This document shows, one piece after another, positions 13,987 through 21,317 of a stretch of 49,129 bases of DNA. Under the pieces are notes generated by a model. That model saw only the letters and a list, made by a program, of their open reading frames with translations. It did no database searches and was not told the DNA's origin. The position numbers and the translations under genes were made by a program. The stretch spans positions 1-49,129 of the forward strand of contig JAGNSU010000015.1 in assembly GCA_017987895.1 (NCBI GenBank). The letters are read 5' to 3'. Origin of the DNA: Flavobacteriales bacterium. Its GTDB lineage: Bacteria > Bacteroidota > Bacteroidia > Flavobacteriales_F > PHOS-HE28. Every line of letters begins with the position of its first letter. Within the stretch, counting starts at the first letter, position 1.

Positions 13987-16839
13987 ATGCCGACGGCCTC
14001 GTCCAATACCAGCGGCCCTGCGGAGGCTCTGGACGGAGCGTGCATCGAGGTGCTCGGTGCTCGGGTGCATAATCTGAAGAACATCGATGTCATCATACCC
14101 CGCGACAAGCTGGTGGTGATCACCGGACTGAGCGGCAGCGGCAAGAGCAGTCTGGCGTTCGATACGTTGCATGCCGAGGGCCAGCGCAGGTACATCGAGA
14201 CCTTCAACGCTTATGCGCGCCAGTTCCTGGGCGGTATCGACCGGCCCGACGTGGATATGATCAGCGGGCTCAGTCCCGTGATCGCGATCGAGCAGAAGAC
14301 CATCAGCCGCAATCCGCGGAGCACCGTGGGGACCATTACGGAGATCTATGATCTGCTCCGTCTGCTCTATGCCCGCGCTGCGGATGCCTATTCCTACGCC
14401 ACCGGCGAACGGATGGTGCGGTACAGCGATCAGCAGATCGTGGAGCGCTTGCTCGACGATCATCACGATCAGGAGATCCTCATCCTCGCACCGATCATCC
14501 GTGGACGTAAGGGCCACTACAAGGAGCTCTTCGAGCAATTGCTCCGCCAGGGCTTCCTGCGCGCCCGTGTGGATGGCAAGGTGATCGACCTCACCACCCG
14601 ACCCCGGTTGGACCGCTACAAGGTGCATGATATCGAGGTGGTGATCGATCGGCTGAAGGTGACCGCCGCGAACCGCAAGCGACTGATAAGCGCCTGCGAA
14701 CTGGCGTTGAAATATGGCAAGGGTAACTTGATGGCACTGCCCGTGAACGGTCACGAGCCCCGCTACTTGAGCCGTCACCTGATGTGTCCGACCAGTGGCA
14801 TCGCCTATGAGGAACCCGAACCGAATCTCTTCAGCTTCAACAGCCCGTACGGTGCTTGCCCGCGCTGTAGCGGTCTGGGCCAGGTGACCGAGGTCGCTCT
14901 GGAGAAGATCGTGCCCGACCGCAGCAAGAGCATCCGTAAGAACGCGATCCTTCCCCTGGGCACCTACAAAGGGTCCTGGGTGTTCCGGCAGATCGAGGCG
15001 GTCCTCAGCGGTTTCGGTCATGATCTGGATACGCCCGTGGAAGAGATGGGCGAAGAGGTGCTGGCCGCCGTGTTGAACGGCATGGACGAACCCCTGCGAG
15101 TGAGCAGCCAGGCCGGTCTCAGCGACCGCACGGTACAGTTCGAGGGCATCATCCCTTTCATCCTGCAGCAAGCGGAGGAAGGCGGCAAACAGGTGCAGAA
15201 GTGGGCCGAGCGCTTCACGCACATGGTGCAGTGCCCCGAGTGCAAGGGAACACGGCTCAAGAAGGTCGCGCTCTTCTTCCGCATCGATGACCGGAACATC
15301 ACGGAGCTGGCCACCATGGCGTTGGACGATCTGCACGCGCACATGAGCGGGTTGAGCGACCGCCTCGAGGGGCGCCAGGCCTTGATCGCGAGCGAAGTGG
15401 TGAAGGAGATCACCGCGCGCACACGCTTCATGCTGGACGTGGGGTTGGAATACCTGACCCTGGACCGTAGTGCGCGCACCTTGAGCGGCGGCGAGGCCCA
15501 ACGGATCCGGCTAGCCACCCAGATCGGGAGCCAACTCACCGGGGTTCTCTATATCCTGGACGAACCGAGCATCGGGTTGCATCAACGCGATGACCATCGA
15601 TTGATCAACAGCCTGCGCCGCTTGCGCGATGGTGGCAACAGCGTCATCGTGGTGGAGCACGATAAGGAGATGATGCTCCATGCCGACCATATCCTGGACA
15701 TGGGCCCTGGCGCCGGTGAACATGGCGGGCGCTTGGTGGCGGAAGGAACGCCTGACCAATTGCGACGGAGCGGTTCATTGACCGGCAAATACCTCCGCGG
15801 GGAGCTCTCCATCCCGGTGCCTCCGATGCGGCGCATCGGCAATGGCCACCGGCTGGTGCTCAAAGGCGCACGCGGGAACAACCTGCACGGAGTGGACGTC
15901 GTGTTCCCGCTCGGCACTTTCATCTGTGTAACGGGGGTTAGCGGAAGCGGAAAGAGCACCCTGATCGGGGACACCTTGTACCCTATTCTCGCACGCCACT
16001 TCCACCGCGCTGACGTTCATCCGCTACCCTATACGAAAGTGGAAGGACTGTCGCACGTGGATAAGGTGATCGAAGTGGACCAGAGCCCCATAGGGCGCAC
16101 TCCGCGCAGCAACCCGGCCACATACACGGGCATCTTCGACATCATCCGGCAACTCTTCACCCAACTGCCCAGCGCCAAGATCCGAGGGTACAAGGCCGGA
16201 CGGTTCTCGTTCAACACCCCGGGTGGGCGATGCGAGAGCTGCAAGGGTGCCGGTGTGCGAACGATCGCGATGAACTTCCTTCCCGATGTCGATGTACCGT
16301 GCGAGACCTGCCGGGGCAAGCGGTACGACCGGGAGACCTTGGAGGTGCGCTTCAAAGGCCGCAGTATCGCTGATGTGCTCGACCTGAGCGTGGAGGAAGC
16401 CTTGGAGGTCTTCGCCGACCTGCCTCAGATCGCGACCAAATTGCGCACCTTGATGGAGGTCGGTCTTGGATACGTCACGCTCGGCCAAAGCAGCACCACA
16501 CTGAGCGGTGGTGAGGCCCAACGCATCAAGCTCTCCGCCGAACTGAGCCGCCGGGGTACGGGCAGTACGTTCTACATCCTGGACGAACCCACCACCGGTC
16601 TCCATTTCGAGGATGTGCGCCAGCTGATCGGCGTGCTGGACCGATTGGTCGAACAGGGCAACACGGTGTTGGTGATCGAGCACAACATGGACATCATCAA
16701 AGTGGCCGACCACGTGATCGATATGGGCCCCGAAGGAGGTTCGGGCGGTGGACGCATCGTGGCCCGCGGCACTCCGGAGGAGGTGGTGCGCATGGGAAGA
16801 GGCTATACCGCAGGTTACCTGGAACACGAACTGGCATGA
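13987..16839 (+). CDS. uvrA: Excinuclease ABC subunit A
   Basis: A 950-residue UvrA, the damage-sensing ATPase of nucleotide excision repair. The two ABC cassettes have Walker A GLSGSGKSSLAFDT (K53) and GVSGSGKSTLIGDT (K656), and ABC signature/Walker B pairs TLSGGEAQRIRLATQ...ILDEPSIGLHQRD and TLSGGEAQRIKLSAE...ILDEPTTGLH. The C-terminal zinc module is complete (CESC...CETC). In the first module the usual CxxC is CPTS, with Ser for the second Cys, while CPRC is kept; I recall this as typical of Bacteroidota UvrA. An alternative ATG at 13951 would overlap the transglycosylase gene by 26 bases; I prefer 13987, but both are possible. The stop overlaps the next start as ATGA. uvrB and uvrC are not nearby. 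Confidence 0.96.
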   Translation: MPTASSNTSGPAEALDGACIEVLGARVHNLKNIDVIIPRDKLVVITGLSGSGKSSLAFDTLHAEGQRRYIETFNAYARQFLGGIDRPDVDMISGLSPVIAIEQKTISRNPRSTVGTITEIYDLLRLLYARAADAYSYATGERMVRYSDQQIVERLLDDHHDQEILILAPIIRGRKGHYKELFEQLLRQGFLRARVDGKVIDLTTRPRLDRYKVHDIEVVIDRLKVTAANRKRLISACELALKYGKGNLMALPVNGHEPRYLSRHLMCPTSGIAYEEPEPNLFSFNSPYGACPRCSGLGQVTEVALEKIVPDRSKSIRKNAILPLGTYKGSWVFRQIEAVLSGFGHDLDTPVEEMGEEVLAAVLNGMDEPLRVSSQAGLSDRTVQFEGIIPFILQQAEEGGKQVQKWAERFTHMVQCPECKGTRLKKVALFFRIDDRNITELATMALDDLHAHMSGLSDRLEGRQALIASEVVKEITARTRFMLDVGLEYLTLDRSARTLSGGEAQRIRLATQIGSQLTGVLYILDEPSIGLHQRDDHRLINSLRRLRDGGNSVIVVEHDKEMMLHADHILDMGPGAGEHGGRLVAEGTPDQLRRSGSLTGKYLRGELSIPVPPMRRIGNGHRLVLKGARGNNLHGVDVVFPLGTFICVTGVSGSGKSTLIGDTLYPILARHFHRADVHPLPYTKVEGLSHVDKVIEVDQSPIGRTPRSNPATYTGIFDIIRQLFTQLPSAKIRGYKAGRFSFNTPGGRCESCKGAGVRTIAMNFLPDVDVPCETCRGKRYDRETLEVRFKGRSIADVLDLSVEEALEVFADLPQIATKLRTLMEVGLGYVTLGQSSTTLSGGEAQRIKLSAELSRRGTGSTFYILDEPTTGLHFEDVRQLIGVLDRLVEQGNTVLVIEHNMDIIKVADHVIDMGPEGGSGGGRIVARGTPEEVVRMGRGYTAGYLEHELA

Positions 16840-17591
16840 TCGAGAAGAAAAAGAAGGCGGCCCCCGCGCATGATAGGGTGCGCGAGGAAAGCGAACGGCG
16901 CATCCGTAAAGCGTTCAAACGCAAAGGATGGAGCGAGGTGAAGGCCAACGACAGTTGGGCGATCTTCAAGATCATGAGCGAGTTCGTCGAGGGTTTCGAG
17001 GCGATGCAGCGGATCCGGCCTTGCGTGAGCATCTTCGGCAGTGCCCGCACACAGCCGGACCAACCCGAATACGCCATGGCCGAGCAGGTGGCCTACCTGC
17101 TCACCGGCCACGGGTACGGCGTGATCACCGGCGGAGGACCTGGGATCATGGAGGCGGCCAACAAGGGTGCGCAACGCGGTGGGGGCACCAGCGTTGGTCT
17201 CAATATCGAGCTTCCCTTCGAGCAGGCACCGAACCCTTACATCGACAAGGAGAAAAGCCTCCACTTCGATTACTTCTTCGTTCGTAAGGTGATGTTCATC
17301 AAATACTCCCAAGGCTTCATAGTGCTGCCAGGTGGATTCGGCACCTTGGATGAACTCTTCGAGGCCGTAACGCTCATCCAGACCCGGAAGATCGCCCGGT
17401 TCCCGATCATTCTGGTGGGCAGCGCTTACTGGAAAGGCATGTTCGAGTGGATCAAGCAGACCATGTGCGAGAAGCACCGCAACGTGAACGCCACGGACAT
17501 GGAATTGATCACGCTCGTCGATACCGCACAGCAGGCCGTCGAAGCGATCGACGAGTTCTACAGCCGCTACCTGCTGAAGCCGAACTTCTGA
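16836..17591 (+). CDS. LOG-family (TIGR00730-type) nucleotide phosphoribohydrolase-like protein
   Basis: A 251-residue Rossmann-fold protein of the LOG / putative lysine decarboxylase family. The two signatures are VITGGGPGIMEAANKG (GGGPGIMEAAN at about 99-109) and VLPGGFGTLDELFEA (PGGFGTLDE at 165-173), matching PGGxGTxxE. Characterised LOG members release free bases from nucleoside 5'-monophosphates, as in cytokinin activation; bacterial homologs may act on AMP or other nucleotides. The older 'lysine decarboxylase' label is misleading. A charged N-terminal extension of about 60 residues (EKKKKAAPAHDRVREESERR) precedes the core. Start and uvrA stop overlap as ATGA, so the two are translationally coupled. 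Substrate is unknown. Confidence 0.88.
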   Translation: MIEKKKKAAPAHDRVREESERRIRKAFKRKGWSEVKANDSWAIFKIMSEFVEGFEAMQRIRPCVSIFGSARTQPDQPEYAMAEQVAYLLTGHGYGVITGGGPGIMEAANKGAQRGGGTSVGLNIELPFEQAPNPYIDKEKSLHFDYFFVRKVMFIKYSQGFIVLPGGFGTLDELFEAVTLIQTRKIARFPIILVGSAYWKGMFEWIKQTMCEKHRNVNATDMELITLVDTAQQAVEAIDEFYSRYLLKPNF

Positions 17592-17606
17592 GCGTCGCGC
17601 CCACAG

Positions 17607-17675
17607 CGGCGCGCGCGTTCCTTCTCAACACAGTGGTGTTGGTATCGCACGACCGGCGCGGGCGAGCGCGCGCCG
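17607..17675. terminator. GC-rich nested stem-loop after the uvrA-LOG genes
   Basis: CGGCGCGCGC (17607-17616) is perfectly complementary to GCGCGCGCCG (17666-17675). Inside, CAACAC (17626-17631) pairs perfectly with GTGTTG (17636-17641) around AGTG. The structure lies after the LOG stop and before the TAGTTTTG element of the next gene. A transcription end or boundary structure is the simplest reading. There is no T-run, so an intrinsic terminator is not proven. Confidence 0.45.
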
Positions 17676-17684
17676 GGTCCCGGG

Positions 17685-17692
17685 TAGTTTTG
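17685..17692 (+). promoter_or_regulatory. -7 promoter element TAGTTTTG
   Basis: An exact TAnnTTTG match followed by C, 40 bases before the ATG at 17733 and just past the GC-rich stem-loop. This supports a new transcription unit starting here. A TTG exists at 17639-17641, too far upstream for the usual spacing. Confidence 0.5.
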
Positions 17693-17732
17693 CTCGGGCC
17701 CACCGAAGGGCCTCGCGAACCGCTCAAGCACC

Positions 17733-19112
17733 ATGGCCTATCCGCTGCTCGTACTCGTTGATCTGATCGGCGTGTTCCTGATCGAGTTGCTCTTTCTCGG
17801 AGACCTGCGTGTTGCACAGGACGTTCCTGCCACCGTGCTCCCAGGCAGCGAGACCAAAGTGACGGTGACCGTGGAAAAAGGCGACCTGAGCGGCTTCGCC
17901 AAGCTACAGATCGATCTGCCCGTTGGCTTCACCTGCACCGCCATCGAAACCAAAGGAGCGTCCTTCACCTTCAGCGATCAGAAGGCCAAATTCATTTGGA
18001 TGTCGCTGCCTTCCACGCCTTCCTTCAAGGTCTCCTACAACCTCGTCGCCGACGCTGCTGCCAATGGTCAGATGCCTATCAACGGCCGTTTCAGTTATAT
18101 CCTGGACAATGAGCGCCGCACCTATGATCTTGCCACCAGCACTGTGACGGTGATGGGCGATCCCGCAGTAGCGCAACAAGTACCCGCTATACCGGCCATG
18201 GACAACAGCAATGATGTGGTCTCTGCCGCCGGTGCCGCACCCGTGACCTCACCGGCGGCTGTGCCCATGCCGCTTCCCACGCAAGGTCAAGGCGGAGTGA
18301 CCGCGGAACGCACGGTCACGTTGGTGTCGGCGAACGAACTGTTGGTGGAAGTACTTGTGAAGAAAGGTGACATCCGGGGCTTTGGCAAGTTGCAGGAGGC
18401 CGTCCCGCTCGGGTTCACGGCGATCGAGAAAACAAGTGCACAGGCGATCTTCACCGCGCAGGACAAGATCGTGAAGTTCGTATGGCTCAACCTTCCCCAA
18501 GGATCGGAGATGAACGTCTCCTACAAGCTGCGGGCGAACAGCCTGCCTGATGGCGAATACACCGTTTCGGGTGAATTCGGCTACCTGCTGAACGACGAGA
18601 CGCAGCGCATCGATGTCGGGTCGAGCACGTTCACCATAGGCAACATGGCCTACATGGCCCTGCAACAAATGGAGCAGAACATGCGCCCCACCGACGCTTC
18701 GGACGCCGCGTTGAACATGAAGGAGAAACCAGCCTCGACCAAAGTCGAGGACGAGGTGGCCGCTACAACACCGAAGAACGATCCGCCCGCATCAGTTAGC
18801 AAGGGAGTGCCCGCCCCGGAGACAGGGATCGCCTACAAAGTCCAGATCAGCGCTGCGCATCGCGAGGTTGGCAAGCCCTACTTCGCCCAGCGGCACCGGT
18901 TCAACGGCGACTTCAACATCGAGCATCACCAAGGTTGGATCAAGTACACCACCGGGCGCTTTTCCCAATACCGCGAAGCACGCGATCAACGCATCGCCTT
19001 CATCGCCGCCGGTCATGATTTTCCAGGACCGTTCGTTACCGCCTACAACAATGGCGAACGCATCACCGTGCAAGAAGCGTTGATGCTCTCTTCCCAGAAA
19101 TGGGTGCAATAG
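17733..19112 (+). CDS. Exported protein with duplicated domain and C-terminal SPOR-like domain
   Basis: A 459-residue protein of unknown function. The N-terminus is hydrophobic (LLVLVDLIGVFLIELLFLG) but lacks the usual basic start of a signal peptide. Then come two copies of a beta-rich domain about 160 residues apart: repeat 1 has KGDLSGFAKLQIDLPVGF and KFIWMSLPSTPSFKVSY, and repeat 2 has KGDIRGFGKLQEAVPLGF and KFVWLNLPQGSEMNVSY. A low-complexity Pro/Ala linker separates them. The C-terminal ~90 residues (AYKVQISAAHREVGKPYF...WIKYTTGRFSQYREARDQR) fit a SPOR-type fold, which in other bacteria binds denuded septal glycan. I infer a periplasmic wall-associated role. The repeat domain is not one I can name. 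The next gene also carries SPOR-type repeats. Confidence 0.75.
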   Translation: MAYPLLVLVDLIGVFLIELLFLGDLRVAQDVPATVLPGSETKVTVTVEKGDLSGFAKLQIDLPVGFTCTAIETKGASFTFSDQKAKFIWMSLPSTPSFKVSYNLVADAAANGQMPINGRFSYILDNERRTYDLATSTVTVMGDPAVAQQVPAIPAMDNSNDVVSAAGAAPVTSPAAVPMPLPTQGQGGVTAERTVTLVSANELLVEVLVKKGDIRGFGKLQEAVPLGFTAIEKTSAQAIFTAQDKIVKFVWLNLPQGSEMNVSYKLRANSLPDGEYTVSGEFGYLLNDETQRIDVGSSTFTIGNMAYMALQQMEQNMRPTDASDAALNMKEKPASTKVEDEVAATTPKNDPPASVSKGVPAPETGIAYKVQISAAHREVGKPYFAQRHRFNGDFNIEHHQGWIKYTTGRFSQYREARDQRIAFIAAGHDFPGPFVTAYNNGERITVQEALMLSSQKWVQ

Positions 19113-19123
19113 ACGCGGACGAT

Positions 19124-19131
19124 TATCTTTC
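19124..19131 (+). promoter_or_regulatory. Weak -7-like element TATCTTTC
   Basis: TATCTTTC differs from TAnnTTTG in the last base only and ends six bases before the ATG at 19138. It may mark an extra promoter for the second SPOR gene, but 25 bases after the upstream stop co-transcription is equally likely. Confidence 0.25.
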
Positions 19132-19137
19132 CGGGCA

Positions 19138-21222
19138 ATGTCCCTCTCCCCTGCTCCGAAGCACGTCCTGAACTCCTCGCTTCGGCCTGCCCTCTTTGCC
19201 GCTGCGGTGCTGTTCCTCACCGGCCCCGGACCGCGGGCGCAGGAAGCACCGGATACCGCTCGGTTCGGTGTTCGACCCACCTTCGGCGCGGGAATTGGGA
19301 TGTTCGCTTTTCTCGGCGACATCGGCCATGGTCACAAGAACTACAGCCCGCTGCTGACACGGGTCGGCTATGAGTTCCGGGCCGGTACGCCCCTCACCCC
19401 TTGGCTGGATATTGGCCTCTACGCGCTGCACGGCCGCATGGGCGCCAACGAGCGCGACCTGGATCGGGATCTGAACTTCGAATCGCGTGTTACTATAGGC
19501 GGCGTAGAACTCGTCTACAATTTCCACCAATTGCTGAACCCGCAACGCGTGGTGGAACCCTACCTCTCCGTGGGTTTCGAAAGCGTGGAATTCCTGAGCA
19601 AGACCGATCTCTACGATAGTGAAGGTCGCACCTATAACTATTGGAGCGATGGTACCATCCGTGACATCGCGGAACATGCACCGAACGCCGGCCAGGCGGT
19701 CCAGCTGCAAAGGGACTACAGCTACGAGAGCGATATCCGCGAACTCAACCTCGATGGCTTCGGTAAATACCCCGAGCGCACTTGGGCCGTGCCCATAGGC
19801 CTCGGAGCCCGCATGCACTTGGGGGCGCATCTCGACCTTCGCTTGGGCGCCACTTTGCATCTTACGGGCACCGACCTGATCGATGGCGTCACCCAGGACA
19901 GCCAGGAGGGCCGACAGGGCAATGCGGCGGCTGATCGCTTCCTTTTCTCTTCCTTCTCTATCAACTACGGCATCAGTACCCGCAAGAAACCGAAGAAAGG
20001 GATAGAGGAGCCGACCATCTCCACCGAAGAGATGGATGTTCTCGCACTACAGGACGACGAAGACCTGGACGGTGTGGCCGATTGGAACGACCTGTGCCCG
20101 GGAACGCCGAACGGAACACCGGTGGACCCGACCGGATGTCCCCTGGACGGCGATGGCGATGGTGTTCCGGACCATCTGGACCTTGAACTTGCCACCGCGC
20201 CCGGGGCTCAAGTCGATGCCAACGGGGTCACTATCTCCGACGAGGACTTGTTGAAAGCCTTCCTGAACTACAAGGACTCGGGCAATGTGAACACCGTGAC
20301 CTCGCGGGTGGAATCGATCGGCCCGCGATCCGGCTCGGCGAACGCCGCACGGCGTCGCGCGTATGTGGTGAAGGTGGGAACACATGTGGAGGGGATCTCC
20401 GAAGAGCTTATCCAGAAGATCCTAAGCATACCCGATGTGCGCACCATCGAGAAGGGCGATACCACTTTCTATGTGGTCGGTGACTATGCGGCGTTGCCGG
20501 AAGCGGTGCGCAGACAGCTCGCATTGGGGGCGAAAGGGATCGAAGGGCGCGTAATGGCCGAGGAGAACGGCGAGTTGATCGCGATCGATGACGCCGTCAA
20601 CGGGGTGCGCAATGGTCTGGATGGCGCCATGCCGACCACGACACCGGATGGTGCCGTGGTCCGCGTACAACTCGGTGCCTTCCGCAACAAACTGTCGAAG
20701 GACATCTTCGCTGGGGTGAAGGACCTGGTAGTGATCCAAGGCGACGATGGTCTCACACGCTACTATACCGGGAGCTTCACCGATGTGAACGCCGCAGCGA
20801 AGCACAAGGTCGACATGTTGCTGAAAGGCTTCAAGGGCGCGTTCCTCGTCGCTTTCAAGGGTGGTAAACGCGTGTCATTGCGGGAAGCGGGTGCACGACT
20901 CACCGGCCCCGAAGACTTGAAGAGCATACCTGTAGGCGGGATCGACAAGAAGCAGATCCGCTACCGCGTGCAGGTAGGCACCTTCGCGGGCAACGTACCG
21001 ATGGACGTGATGGACAAGTTCATTGAGATCGGTGATGTGACGCCCATCACCAGTGTGGACGCCGTGCGGTACTACCATGGCTCCTTCGCCACCCGTGCTG
21101 AGGCCGACCAAGCCAAGGAAGACCTCAAGACCAAGGGGCTGGTGGACGTGTTCACCGTGGGCGCGCTCAGTGGCAGGATCATCGCTGCGGACGAAGCGGA
21201 TAAGATCCTGGCCGAGCCATAG
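19138..21222 (+). CDS. Outer-membrane barrel protein with TSP3 repeats and three SPOR-like domains
   Basis: A 694-residue exported protein. After a signal peptide (AAAVLFLTGPGPRAQ) the first ~285 residues look like an outer-membrane beta-barrel: GAGIGMFAFLGDIGHG, GLYALHGRMG, VEPYLSVGFESVEF, FSSFSINYGIS. A thrombospondin type 3, calcium-binding-like linker follows (DDEDLDGVADWNDLCPGTP, GDGDGVPDHLDLE). Three SPOR-type repeats come next, starting near residues 409 (YVVKVGTHVEG), 507 (VVRVQLGAF) and 608 (RYRVQVGTF). The barrel-TSP3 layout recalls OmpA-like Bacteroidota proteins, but SPOR units take the place of the OmpA peptidoglycan domain. I infer an outer-membrane anchor that grips the wall. 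Whether the ends are surface or periplasmic is not shown. Confidence 0.8.
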   Translation: MSLSPAPKHVLNSSLRPALFAAAVLFLTGPGPRAQEAPDTARFGVRPTFGAGIGMFAFLGDIGHGHKNYSPLLTRVGYEFRAGTPLTPWLDIGLYALHGRMGANERDLDRDLNFESRVTIGGVELVYNFHQLLNPQRVVEPYLSVGFESVEFLSKTDLYDSEGRTYNYWSDGTIRDIAEHAPNAGQAVQLQRDYSYESDIRELNLDGFGKYPERTWAVPIGLGARMHLGAHLDLRLGATLHLTGTDLIDGVTQDSQEGRQGNAAADRFLFSSFSINYGISTRKKPKKGIEEPTISTEEMDVLALQDDEDLDGVADWNDLCPGTPNGTPVDPTGCPLDGDGDGVPDHLDLELATAPGAQVDANGVTISDEDLLKAFLNYKDSGNVNTVTSRVESIGPRSGSANAARRRAYVVKVGTHVEGISEELIQKILSIPDVRTIEKGDTTFYVVGDYAALPEAVRRQLALGAKGIEGRVMAEENGELIAIDDAVNGVRNGLDGAMPTTTPDGAVVRVQLGAFRNKLSKDIFAGVKDLVVIQGDDGLTRYYTGSFTDVNAAAKHKVDMLLKGFKGAFLVAFKGGKRVSLREAGARLTGPEDLKSIPVGGIDKKQIRYRVQVGTFAGNVPMDVMDKFIEIGDVTPITSVDAVRYYHGSFATRAEADQAKEDLKTKGLVDVFTVGALSGRIIAADEADKILAEP

Positions 21223-21288
21223 CGGCAAGTCCCTTTCGGCCACGACCGCAATTCCCCGGCCGAGGCTAGCGTTGCACATCGCGTCGGC

Positions 21289-21296
21289 TAACTTCC
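21289..21296 (+). promoter_or_regulatory. Weak -7-like element TAACTTCC
   Basis: TAACTTCC lies 21 bases before the alpha-2-macroglobulin ATG, the same spacing as the elements at 3151 and 3332, but departs from TAnnTTTG at two positions. Reported only because of position. Confidence 0.2.
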
Positions 21297-21317
21297 GGGC
21301 CGAACCCGATCCCCTCC

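Noticed and set aside
13870..15501. Open frame of 543 codons antisense to uvrA
   Set aside because: It lies opposite strongly conserved uvrA motifs and has no recognisable domain; long antisense frames are expected from GC-rich codon bias.
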